The position numbers and the translations under genes were made by a program. Positions 55,127 through 63,589 of a stretch of 64,000 nt of DNA are shown one piece after another (position 1 is the stretch's first letter; every line of letters starts with the position of its first letter). This DNA comes from Bacteroidales bacterium (lineage in GTDB: Bacteria; Bacteroidota; Bacteroidia; Bacteroidales; UBA932). The notes beneath the pieces were generated by a model. The model made no database searches and was not told the origin of the DNA. It saw nothing but the letters and a program-made list of their open reading frames with translations. Where the stretch lies: assembly GCA_017452265.1 (NCBI GenBank), contig JAFTMS010000007.1, positions 62,001 through 126,000 on the forward strand, in the 5' to 3' direction.

Positions 55127-56626
55127 TTATCTTATCTCACCGATTTCATCTGCAGGTATTTCCCAATCATCTGTTCTGAATGGCACAAGAGGCTGTCCCA
55201 TTGTTGTCATAACGTTTGCGTCCTTAGGGAAATTACAGAAAGCGTAACGAACTGCAACAGGTTCAGGAACGTGTTCCGACCAAACCTCTATTCTGTTCTC
55301 CCACCAACGGTAGTTGGCCTTAGCTTTATGCCACACCTTGTCAGCTCCCGCGATTTCAAATCCATCCGGAGTGCAATAAGCATTCTTCGCATATCCTTTG
55401 AAACTGTCCGGATCGTTCCATTCATATTTCTTTGACAGATTTTCGAAACTGAGCACAAGCATGTTTCCACGCCTTTCATCATTTATAAGTTCCATCTCCT
55501 TATAACGTGGAGCAGGTCTTGGCACACCTCTCAGTCCATAATCATTAGCTAAAGCAAGATAGGCAAGGCGCTCCGCCACCTGTATTTTCTCAGACGGATG
55601 TATGCAGGTCCGGTTTCCAAGATCGGTCGTAGCAGCAATTCCGGAATATGGAATTTCCTTCATTGCCTGATATTGAGCCTCAATGACCAACGGCAGTGAG
55701 CGGAGGCCATCACCTTCGTAGGTATATGGAGCCAACTGAGTGTAATAGAACGGCATTTTGTCATCACCCCATATATTTCTCCAAAATTTAACAAGAGAAA
55801 CCATCAGATTCTTATAGTCAAACCAATTATGCCTGTTAGAACATCCCTGATACCAGATAAAGCCCTTTGCCGTGAAATCCTTTATCGGATGGATAAGTCC
55901 GTTGTATAATTTCTGTGGAGCGCTCGTATCGCCTTTACCGCTTTTCGCAATTTCATGATTGATTCCTTCAGTTGCATCAATAGCCTCTTCAGTCATCCAG
56001 CATTCTATACGGCTTCCACCCCAATTCGCAGAAATCAGTCCCACAGGAATTCCACCCAGAGCCTTTGTCAATGCCTTACCAAAGAAATATCCCACGGCAG
56101 AAAAAGAGCATACACTCTGTGGTGTTGAAACTTGCCAAGTGCCTTCACAATCGGCCTGAGGAACGTCATTCGATACACGAGGCACGTTGAAAAGGCGGAC
56201 ATTCGGGGTTTCTGACGCTGCATAAAGAATTGCTTCTGATGATCCTTCAACAGGCTGATACATGAAACCGCATACCGGCATCTCCATATTCGACTGGCCG
56301 CCACATATCCACACCTCACCGAGAAGGATATTGTCAAGAACCGTCTTCTTTCCATCACTGAAAGTGATTGTATAAGGACCGCCGGCCTCTCCTGTAGCCA
56401 CCTTCAGGCTCCAAGAACCATCATCAGCAGCCTTCACCTTGTACTTTTCTCCATTCCACGAAGTCTCTACAGTCACGGTCTTGCCGGCTTCTGCACTACC
56501 CCATAGATTCACCTCAGTATTGCGCTGAAGCACCATATTGCTTCCCAAAACGGAAGGAAGCTTCACCTCCGCCTGCATAGCAAACGGCAGAACAGCCATT
56601 ACAGCCAAAATAAACAACTTCTTCAT
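55127..56626 (-). CDS. Exported sialate O-acetylesterase-family carbohydrate esterase, second copy
   Basis: 499 residues, signal peptide to about 19. Same architecture as the gene at 45645-47096: NMVLQRNTEVNLWGSAEAG, Ser in WICGGQSNMEMP near 110, SANWGGSRIECW, GFIWYQGCSN, and His in TCIHPSEKIQVAERLAYLA. Too diverged at nucleotide level to be a recent duplication. First gene of the operon with the GDSL and GH97 genes. Together these three look like enzymes for an O-acetylated, alpha-galactosylated glycan such as pectin side chains or galactomannan; inference. Confidence 0.92.
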   Translation of the reverse strand: MKKLFILAVMAVLPFAMQAEVKLPSVLGSNMVLQRNTEVNLWGSAEAGKTVTVETSWNGEKYKVKAADDGSWSLKVATGEAGGPYTITFSDGKKTVLDNILLGEVWICGGQSNMEMPVCGFMYQPVEGSSEAILYAASETPNVRLFNVPRVSNDVPQADCEGTWQVSTPQSVCSFSAVGYFFGKALTKALGGIPVGLISANWGGSRIECWMTEEAIDATEGINHEIAKSGKGDTSAPQKLYNGLIHPIKDFTAKGFIWYQGCSNRHNWFDYKNLMVSLVKFWRNIWGDDKMPFYYTQLAPYTYEGDGLRSLPLVIEAQYQAMKEIPYSGIAATTDLGNRTCIHPSEKIQVAERLAYLALANDYGLRGVPRPAPRYKEMELINDERRGNMLVLSFENLSKKYEWNDPDSFKGYAKNAYCTPDGFEIAGADKVWHKAKANYRWWENRIEVWSEHVPEPVAVRYAFCNFPKDANVMTTMGQPLVPFRTDDWEIPADEIGEIR

Positions 56627-56662
56627 GATAACATATTGTTAACAAATTATTTACAAACTAAA

Positions 56663-57052
56663 TTATTGTATTCCATTCTGTTGTTGCAGGAAAGTCTCTA
56701 CCATTTCTTTCCGCTCAGAACGACTTACCATTTTAATGGTATTATTCATATGAGCAATATTCCAACACATCACATCATATACAATAGACGGATAGCCCAT
56801 ACTGACGACATCATCCCTATCTATTCCAAGTTTGAAGCGGCGTCCATGTACCTCTACGTTTTTCAGCATCGTATTAAAAATACTGTCCCTCAACGGCAAA
56901 TCGTCAACAGGTTTCATAATGTCTCCTTCAAACAGGCCCAATTCGCGCATATACATGGCATACTGTTCATCATTAATGACATTATCATCACTTCTACAGC
57001 ATCCCGCTGTAAAAAATATTGAAATAGCAACTATTATAAATACCCGTACCAT
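56663..57052 (-). CDS. Small lipoprotein, AT-rich region
   Basis: 129 residues. Lipobox FFTAGCC after a hydrophobic start. The rest is helical and charged (YAMYMRELGLFEGDIMKPVDDL, SERKEMVETFLQQQNGIQ). No family recognised. It overlaps the preceding gene by 19 bases, so both are one transcript. Codon use is A/T-ending, unlike the glycan operon next door, suggesting foreign origin. Confidence 0.7.
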   Translation of the reverse strand: MVRVFIIVAISIFFTAGCCRSDDNVINDEQYAMYMRELGLFEGDIMKPVDDLPLRDSIFNTMLKNVEVHGRRFKLGIDRDDVVSMGYPSIVYDVMCWNIAHMNNTIKMVSRSERKEMVETFLQQQNGIQ

Positions 57053-57738
57053 GAGTATGTTCCTCCATTTGAATCTGATGTAGTAAATTGTATTGTTCCA
57101 TAAGTATTAGACGCTGCAATCGCCACACTGAGATTCCCATTTCCCCAACGTCTGGCGGAATGTACTCCACCGAAGAATTCTGTTCTAACTTCACTCCAAC
57201 CAACCAAAGCAACATTACTAAAACAATGTCCATTAATACCTTTCATACCGTTAGGAGCAAAAATTGAGACTCCGCCAGGGACCCCAAGTGTAGCGGAAAT
57301 GGAACCACTCGGCATTGTCACGGTTTGCTCTTGCCGAGTCTTAAGAGACGGCAAGACTACTATGGAAGTCGTACTATAAGTACAATCGTCTATATGCCAT
57401 TCATTAATATTCGGATCATTTTCCCAATTTGCGATATCCTGCAATATCTGCTCATTTGCCAAATGCAATTGAGCATCCATATAATTATAGCTATCAAGAG
57501 AGTACCCTAATTCTATCGCTTCTTCTAACGAGATTTTTAGTCTGTATTGATAGTTGTCGAATTCTATATACCCAGCCTCTATTATTTTCAATGCCTCGTA
57601 TTCTGTCTCTTGAAGAGATTTAGTAAGCACCATTCCATGGTGTTTTGGAGACTCCATCATAGATAATTCCTCAAAAACATCCCTTGTACATGACATTGAT
57701 GCGAATACAATAAAAATAAACAAAAAATGTACTTTCAT
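57034..57738 (-). CDS. Hypothetical lipoprotein with Gly/Ser-rich C-terminal domain
   Basis: 234 residues. Lipobox FASMSCT near residue 16. Helical N-terminal half (ETEYEALKIIEAGYIEF, LEEAIELGYSLDSYN); C-terminal 110 residues are beta-rich with Gly/Ser/Asn (SGSISATLGVPGGVS, SDSNGGTYSWYGYL), as in surface-exposed sandwich or peptidase-like domains. One Cys (HCFSNVAL) is present. I do not recognise the family. Start at 57738 gives the better signal peptide than 57744. Confidence 0.65.
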   Translation of the reverse strand: MKVHFLFIFIVFASMSCTRDVFEELSMMESPKHHGMVLTKSLQETEYEALKIIEAGYIEFDNYQYRLKISLEEAIELGYSLDSYNYMDAQLHLANEQILQDIANWENDPNINEWHIDDCTYSTTSIVVLPSLKTRQEQTVTMPSGSISATLGVPGGVSIFAPNGMKGINGHCFSNVALVGWSEVRTEFFGGVHSARRWGNGNLSVAIAASNTYGTIQFTTSDSNGGTYSWYGYL

Positions 57739-57744
57739 AATCAA

Positions 57745-58095
57745 CGGTAAATTTTAATCAATAGCGCAACACTATCGAAATTCAAAGTTAAAAATATCTC
57801 TAAGATATTACGACTCGTTATAATCCGCACCTTTCGGCATATTCTACCTTATCAAATCGTTTATGCTTTATGTCCCAAGAGTGGCACGGTTCCGCAAAAC
57901 GGACTTTCAAGTTAAGTCTCCATACGGTCTCTTGTGTCAGGCTAACCTCATTATCGGCCGTGATTTTGCATAGTAATTTTCTATTGGTTATACGTATTGA
58001 CAAGGGTTTCTGTTATAGGGGTGGCCTCCTTCCCCTTTAACTCCTACTAACAACTACGTATGCTGTTTTATTTATCTTCTACAACTCGCATTGTA
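57745..58095. other. Spacer of 351 bases
   Basis: Contains the promoter at 57783-57790, a small palindrome ATATCT/AGATAT near 57795 and a reverse frame of 61 codons (57818-58003; ITADNEVSLTQETVWRLNL) that I cannot recognise. The frame has plausible composition and may be a remnant of a mobile or foreign gene. Nothing else seen. Confidence 0.4.
57783..57790 (-). promoter_or_regulatory. -7 box of the two-lipoprotein operon
   Basis: Reverse strand TAACTTTG, 45 bases before the start at 57738. It separates these two genes transcriptionally from the six-gene cassette upstream. Confidence 0.5.
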
Positions 58096-59697
58096 TTACT
58101 CCGCATGATTTTGTTCATAAAAGCCAGTTGCGTGATTAACTATTTGCGACACCTCCACAGACGGTACTTTTATCTTTTTGCACATAATTTCTTCTGCTAT
58201 TTTCATGGCATTTTCTATATCACCAAGAGTTTCACACAAATTCATCTTTAGATGCAATGGTCTGAAACGGTTCGGGCACATTGCAGATGCCATATCGAAA
58301 CATTCCATTGCACGTCCAAAATCATTCTGTTTCTCAGCAATCAGCCCTAAAAGCAATTGAAGATCATAATCTGCCCATAACACCTCACACTTTTCAGCGA
58401 CATCCCGCGCTTTTTCATAGTTTTCAGTATGATATAATGCATAAGCATAATTATAGAGGAAAAATCTATCCGTATTTTTCTTTGCATAAAGAGCTTCATA
58501 TTGCTGAAGCTGCTCTTCTCCATATTGCCTAGAAGCAACTATTTCAGCCCACTGCAATTCCGAGCGAATTCGAGAATTATATTCATAAGAAAACCAAATT
58601 GTAACAGCAAATATTATCAACGCTACCATACGCTTCACATGAGCATTCAACTCCGAAAGACGTTGCACGAACGGGGCATCATGCAGCAGTATAGCAATCG
58701 AATATGCCACAACAAACCATGTAAAAGGATATTTAAACGGATATGAAAACATTGCAAATACAACTACAGAAAGAAACGATAACAAAGCGACCAATTTCTC
58801 CGGGCATCTGTCGGCAAAATACCTTTTCAAGACACATACCCCTAAAACACATAAAGCGAGCACCGGGAAAATACCAAAAGAAACCCACAAATACAACAAC
58901 TCATTAAATGGATGCTGTATATTATCAGCCAACATCATCCATTTTTCATTGGGATTATCCGCCAAAAACGCTGCCTGACAATTCATATATTCCGCCGCAA
59001 ATCCACCACGTCCCATTCCCCATAGCCAATTATCGCGAATCATATCAAACGTAACATTCCATATAAGCAATCTTCCTGACGCCGAATCCATCTTAGTATA
59101 CATATAAGCAGCCAGCAACAAGACCCAGGCTATTATAAGGCCCCATTTAGCAACAGAACGTTTGGTTATGAATTTATGCCCACCAAAAATCAGGATTATA
59201 AGCACGCTTAACATTCCAGCACGAGAGCCAGACAACGCTATTGCCAGAAACATGACAAAAAAGACTATCTGGGAAGCCCCGCGAAGAATTTTATTGGCAG
59301 CAATCATACCATATAAAATAAATGGCATCATAAACACGAGAGCAGAGGCGAACCCAGCCGGGTTGTCAAAAGATCCAGTAATTCTGAACCGACCGACTGA
59401 TGGGATCAAACCTTTATTCTGCAAAAGCCCATAGACTGACATGAAACCAGCAACGGCAACAAATGCAACTATCATTGTAGCCATATTTCCGAATATGCGC
59501 AACCGGCCAGGACTTACCAATGTCTGCACGCAATTTAATAGTACCACAAACAGAATCCAGGCAAACAAGCAAATCCATTTGGGTGCAAGAGTATATTCAA
59601 CGAACAACGATGAAGAAATACAAGTCAAGCCCAATATTATAATCAAACATACAGGGAAATCTGCATATTTTTTAAAAGTTCCTGCAGTCAAGTTCAT
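58096..59697 (-). CDS. O-antigen-ligase-like polytopic membrane protein with C-terminal TPR repeats
   Basis: 533 residues. About 10-11 membrane helices up to residue 360, with the Wzy_C/O-antigen ligase loop visible as ALSGSRAGMLSVL near 165 and the large periplasmic loop with NWLWGMGRGGF and DNIQHPFNELLYLWVSFG (the conserved His-Pro-Asn element) near 265. The last 150 residues form TPR helices (FLYNYAYALYHTENYEKARD, LLLGLIAEKQNDFGRAMECF). Family members join glycans to lipid A or to proteins. As last gene of the cassette it could attach glycan to the lipoproteins encoded upstream; inference only. Confidence 0.85.
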   Translation of the reverse strand: MNLTAGTFKKYADFPVCLIIILGLTCISSSLFVEYTLAPKWICLFAWILFVVLLNCVQTLVSPGRLRIFGNMATMIVAFVAVAGFMSVYGLLQNKGLIPSVGRFRITGSFDNPAGFASALVFMMPFILYGMIAANKILRGASQIVFFVMFLAIALSGSRAGMLSVLIILIFGGHKFITKRSVAKWGLIIAWVLLLAAYMYTKMDSASGRLLIWNVTFDMIRDNWLWGMGRGGFAAEYMNCQAAFLADNPNEKWMMLADNIQHPFNELLYLWVSFGIFPVLALCVLGVCVLKRYFADRCPEKLVALLSFLSVVVFAMFSYPFKYPFTWFVVAYSIAILLHDAPFVQRLSELNAHVKRMVALIIFAVTIWFSYEYNSRIRSELQWAEIVASRQYGEEQLQQYEALYAKKNTDRFFLYNYAYALYHTENYEKARDVAEKCEVLWADYDLQLLLGLIAEKQNDFGRAMECFDMASAMCPNRFRPLHLKMNLCETLGDIENAMKIAEEIMCKKIKVPSVEVSQIVNHATGFYEQNHAE

Positions 59698-59700
59698 AAG

Positions 59701-61605
59701 CTACTTCCAATTTATTTCATTACAATGTGTAAATATACGATGTTGACGTCCTCTATTAAGACATTTTATATATAATAACGCATAGCGTGGTACATCGTGA
59801 AACTCCACATATGAATCTACGGCAGTCATTGTTTCATGAAGTTCCCAGCTCCTTCCTGTATTATAATAAAGTTCATATCTATCTCCAGGAAACACATCAT
59901 TACCATCGCCACGACGATAATATATCACTTTACCCAATGTAACCGGATAAACAAAATCAAAAATCACTGAAACAGAAACGTCATCCGCTTCTATACGAGA
60001 AAATGTCAAAGGATCGTCATCAATAAGTCGCGCATGATTGATATAATAAGAAGTCTGAGACTCCTCCCAAAGTACTTTCGGGTAAAGGCGCTTACCGGAG
60101 TGATCGTAAAAGCACAATTCAGCAAAATCACTCGGCTCTTTAGCATTTACCGATAAGCTATAATATCTATATGAACCTATTTCTTTGACCACTATACTAC
60201 CAGCAAGAGCTGATGGGAAATCAAAAATCTTATCAGGAGTCTTGTCATTGCTACCATCTAAACCATACAAAGTTCCTCCGCTCAGAAATGAACGTATACC
60301 ATAAACATCAGCAGACCGCGGATATTTTCTGGTTATAATAAGTGACGACTTATCGGTCGAATCCATCGAATAATAATGGACTTCACCATTTAAAGACAAC
60401 TCAAACGGGCATGAAACCTGCTTGACTCTGTCATGGGCATACTCTACCAGACAATATGTTCCGCCTACTGCAACGTCAGCAAACTTAAGAGTTCCTTTAC
60501 GGTTAACCGCAATATCCACCGGAATCCAATCGTAATCATCAAATACAGCAAGATATAAGTATTCATGTTTAGAATCCGTGTGCAATTCGAACTCTGCAAC
60601 TCTACAATACTCGGCAGTGACATCTGTCGTAAATATATACTCCAATGATGGTGGCAATTCAATTCCGGCATCACATGCTTCTTTTAAAATCTCACGAGGT
60701 TTCCATGAGAAACGATAAACTTTAGGCATACGATAGTCATTTTTGCGAAAATATCCTGGATATGCGTCATTGGGATCCAATGGTTCGAAAGCTTCAGGAG
60801 TTCGTGTCGAATTCAAAATGTTAATCCAATAATGCACACCATTACGATTCATCCAGTTCGGAGTGTAATCTATGCTGGCAGGTATTCCATTTGCCCTACA
60901 GTACATAAGTTCTAAAGCTGCCTTTTCATAGCAATCGGCATACGGAGCATTTAAAATGGCTCGCGGCACAAGCACAGGTATAATATCCAAATGAGAATAA
61001 GATTTTACATTTGTGTTCCGGACAATATAATCATGCAATCTCATATATCCATGTCTCACACTATTTTCAAACAAAGAAATCTCATTCCAAAGCGTATCAG
61101 ACGACCAATCTATCACAGAATAATCTTTCCAATCATCCAACATCTGCCCTTCGAGACACTTATATGGCAAAACATATTCACAAAACTCGTCAAAATTCAG
61201 ATGCTGTAGATATTCTCCGGTTTTCCAACGTACAAAAGCCGCATCAATTTGCGAGATAAGATAATCCTCCGTCAACAATTCCTCATCATTTTTTAATCTG
61301 ATCTTTCCGACATATTTACGAAGAATTTTATCCGCTTCTTCACGCAACGAGGGCTCATCAAGATTTAACAAAAACAGCGAATCTATGGCATTACAATAAT
61401 CACAATATGGTACAATTTCAAACGACTGATGATACTGCATATTCTCAATAAGATATGCAGCAGCCGCCTGTTTCATAGGCTCACAAATATAATGCGCGAT
61501 TACATTCCGGTATAATTCATTCTGTTTAGCCGGAGGACAAGAATTCAAATGTGTAAATAAGACAATTAAAATGACAAGTAATCTTATTCTATAAGATACC
61601 ATCAT
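59701..61605 (-). CDS. Transglutaminase-fold lipoprotein
   Basis: 634 residues. Lipobox THLNSCP. N-terminal helical part (about 25-220), then a transglutaminase-like core: Cys in APYADCYEKAALELMYCRA near 232, His in GVHYWINILNS near 265 and Asp in FEPLDPNDAYPGYF near 285 fit the Cys-His-Asp triad. The C-terminal 300 residues are beta-sandwich-like (two or three domains, the last resembling a discoidin-type fold: RIEADDVSVSVIFDF). Start at 61605 overlaps the DUF1573 stop by 4 bases. Enzymes of this fold crosslink, cleave or modify amide bonds in proteins or peptides. Gap to the ligase-like gene is 3 bases. Confidence 0.8.
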   Translation of the reverse strand: MMVSYRIRLLVILIVLFTHLNSCPPAKQNELYRNVIAHYICEPMKQAAAAYLIENMQYHQSFEIVPYCDYCNAIDSLFLLNLDEPSLREEADKILRKYVGKIRLKNDEELLTEDYLISQIDAAFVRWKTGEYLQHLNFDEFCEYVLPYKCLEGQMLDDWKDYSVIDWSSDTLWNEISLFENSVRHGYMRLHDYIVRNTNVKSYSHLDIIPVLVPRAILNAPYADCYEKAALELMYCRANGIPASIDYTPNWMNRNGVHYWINILNSTRTPEAFEPLDPNDAYPGYFRKNDYRMPKVYRFSWKPREILKEACDAGIELPPSLEYIFTTDVTAEYCRVAEFELHTDSKHEYLYLAVFDDYDWIPVDIAVNRKGTLKFADVAVGGTYCLVEYAHDRVKQVSCPFELSLNGEVHYYSMDSTDKSSLIITRKYPRSADVYGIRSFLSGGTLYGLDGSNDKTPDKIFDFPSALAGSIVVKEIGSYRYYSLSVNAKEPSDFAELCFYDHSGKRLYPKVLWEESQTSYYINHARLIDDDPLTFSRIEADDVSVSVIFDFVYPVTLGKVIYYRRGDGNDVFPGDRYELYYNTGRSWELHETMTAVDSYVEFHDVPRYALLYIKCLNRGRQHRIFTHCNEINWK

Positions 61606-61900
61606 AGTACATCGCATTTTAGATTTATGATTGACAACGGTTGTTGAACGGCATCCGAGAATACATATATTTCACGCCTAAGTTCTCCTTTTCTATCCGG
61701 AATAAACTTAAAGCCTAATACGAGTTCATTGCCGGGATATATTTCATACGAATGATTTTCATGTAAAAGCTCCACACATGAACAACTTGTTCTGATATTT
61801 TAGACATTTCAGAAAATGGAGCATTATATAATATACTTTGCTTACACGCACTGACCATTAATAGTGTCAAAAATATGTTAAAGAGCCTTCGCATTTTCAT
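61602..61900 (-). pseudogene. DUF1573-type lipoprotein, frameshifted or internally deleted
   Basis: Frame A starts at 61900 (MKMRRLFNIFLTLLMVSACK, a lipoprotein signal) and stops after PAMNSY at 61715. Frame B, open to the stop at 61602-61604, reads TSCSCVELLHENHSYEIYPG and then LVLGFKFIPDRKGELRREIY, which is the DUF1573 core with its CxC motif. The switch occurs near 61785-61800. About 60 residues normally before the CxC are missing. It is either a decayed gene or a programmed-frameshift candidate. The overlaps on both sides (ATGA at 61897-61900 and at 61602-61605) show it was part of the coupled set. Confidence 0.72.
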
Positions 61901-62244
61901 TTATCTGTATTTTGTTGTAAAACACCATCTTGTATAAGTTCATCACGGAGACGGTAATATGAATCAAGAAGCAATCGTGACTCCATGATTTCATCATTAG
62001 CGTCTCGTATAGATTGGACTTCAGACACAGATGATTCATCTATCTCTTCAAAAATCACGTTCAAGACTTCATCATCTAATAGTTGCCGCGAAATCCATGT
62101 ATAAGAAATTCCCTTTGCATCCAGCCCGCCAAGATACAAAGAGTATTTTCCCTCTTTATTTGTAATTATCACATTTACAGAGCCACTTTCAATCGCGGCG
62201 TTGGCAGAAGAGGAAACAGATGATAAAACAGCAAATCCTTTCAT
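61897..62244 (-). CDS. Small MKGF-start protein 2
   Basis: 115 residues, no signal peptide, no recognised family. MKGFAVLSSVSSSANAA, then a beta-rich middle (SVNVIITNKEGKYSLYLGG) and an acidic helical end (VIFEEIDESSVSEVQSI; LLDSYYRLRDELIQDGVL). The end aligns with the neighbour at 62241-62579 (KFAEMDELSTPMESV; LDSFRQLENFLKEKGLL), so the two are paralogues. The frame can begin at 62310, but ATG 62244 makes a 4-base overlap with the upstream stop and mirrors the neighbour's start. Confidence 0.7.
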   Translation of the reverse strand: MKGFAVLSSVSSSANAAIESGSVNVIITNKEGKYSLYLGGLDAKGISYTWISRQLLDDEVLNVIFEEIDESSVSEVQSIRDANDEIMESRLLLDSYYRLRDELIQDGVLQQNTDK

Positions 62245-62579
62245 AACAATCCTTTTTCTTTCAAGAAGTTTTCCAATTGACGAAAGGAGTCCAGTTTCGA
62301 CATAGGACATCTAATACTTTCGTCTGTAACACTTTCCATTGGAGTGGATAATTCATCCATTTCTGCAAACTTAATCTGGAAACTATCTTTCACATTCATC
62401 GGAGTAAATTTTTGCCAGATATTACGTTGTTTTGCATCATAATCCACACTATCAATCATCACAAAATTACGTTCCCCCCGACCGGCATTCTGATAATGAA
62501 GATGAATTGTACACAAGCCACCGTCTTTCACACCGACTTTAATACTCTGTCCTTTTGATGTAATAACAAATCCTTTCAT
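62241..62579 (-). CDS. Small MKGF-start protein 1
   Basis: 112 residues. Starts MKGFVITSKGQSIKVGVKDG, a beta-rich middle with a Cys (GGLCTIHLHYQ), and an acidic helical end shared with protein 2. No export signal, so presumably cytoplasmic, or a substrate carrying an unrecognised leader. Its ATG overlaps the stop of the 297-residue lipoprotein (ATGA at 62576-62579). The paired, conserved starts are the reason for preferring 62579 to 62594. Confidence 0.7.
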   Translation of the reverse strand: MKGFVITSKGQSIKVGVKDGGLCTIHLHYQNAGRGERNFVMIDSVDYDAKQRNIWQKFTPMNVKDSFQIKFAEMDELSTPMESVTDESIRCPMSKLDSFRQLENFLKEKGLL

Positions 62580-63469
62580 GCTGTAGAACCACATTGGTGT
62601 GTATTATACGGCGGCCAGACTCCTTGCGTCAAACAATATTCCAAGCATTTTGAACATCCATCAGGAATTGGAGAAAAACAACGTTCGAATTGTCTCTGGC
62701 AATACTCGAAATTTCCATTGGATATCGATGATTGTGTTTTACACACAACAACTTCATAATATAAAATTCCAGCAATTACGACAGTTGCAATCGAAGCGAC
62801 AATCTCCCCAGTAGGCGTAGGCTCACCAACTGCAATCGTCCAAATTGTCTCTAACAGAATACGACAAGTCGCCCCATCGGAAGCTTCACTCCTTGTCTTA
62901 ATCCTTTTCAGCCCGCTATTAGGAGTTGGCACCATAAGGCCACTTTCTTCCAAATACTGAAGTTCTTGGGCTCCATAGTATAAAGCTGCAATAACGTTTT
63001 GTAAGCGTTCTTGCTGTATTTCCGGGACATAAGTCAATATTTCATCCGCAAGACTTGAGAGACGAAACATCATATCACCATAAGATGTACTGCTTGCACA
63101 ATCATCGACAATACGATTGATATACTGAATCTGTATTTTCGTTAACGTCTTATAAGCAGTAATGAAATCTTGTGGTGACATAGCATAAGACTCTTTTCCG
63201 ACCGTATTTTTCGTAACCGGGATAGGAACAATCTGTGATATATCATTGAAATAACGCTGCTGAAATTCCACAGACGCATCAGCATCAGAATAATCTATAC
63301 CCATTTTGTGTAAAGACACACCAATAAGACGAATATCCGAGGCAACTGCTTTTCCAAAAACCACCGAGGTCTCAGACAATTTCTCTTCAATTGATTCCGA
63401 TGATTCATAGCGTGAACATTGGCAAAACAATGTCAATAATAACACAAAGGTAAAATGGTATTTTTTCAT
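62576..63469 (-). CDS. Lipoprotein with hydrophobic segment and Cys-rich tail
   Basis: 297 residues. Lipobox LFCQCS at 13-18. Helical domain of about 170 residues (EEKLSETSVVFGKAVAS ... ERLQNVIAALYYGAQEL), a short linker (TRSEASDGATC), a 20-residue hydrophobic segment (GEIVASIATVVIAGILYYEV, near 220-242) and a C-terminal tail with eight Cys (VCKTQ, YCQRQFERCF, GCSKCLEYCL, HQCGS). No family recognised. It could be a precursor whose tail is cleaved, or a disulfide-stabilised surface protein. First gene of the cassette; no TAnnTTTG box was found upstream. Confidence 0.7.
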   Translation of the reverse strand: MKKYHFTFVLLLTLFCQCSRYESSESIEEKLSETSVVFGKAVASDIRLIGVSLHKMGIDYSDADASVEFQQRYFNDISQIVPIPVTKNTVGKESYAMSPQDFITAYKTLTKIQIQYINRIVDDCASSTSYGDMMFRLSSLADEILTYVPEIQQERLQNVIAALYYGAQELQYLEESGLMVPTPNSGLKRIKTRSEASDGATCRILLETIWTIAVGEPTPTGEIVASIATVVIAGILYYEVVVCKTQSSISNGNFEYCQRQFERCFSPIPDGCSKCLEYCLTQGVWPPYNTHQCGSTA

Positions 63470-63589
63470 ACGTACAATTCGTTATAACGTGTCTATAAAC
63501 AGGGGCTTCATAAATTCACAAACAGGAATTCCTAAAACAACCAAGTAAAAGGCAAGCTCTTTTGGAAGTTTAAATCCGAAATGAGAATT

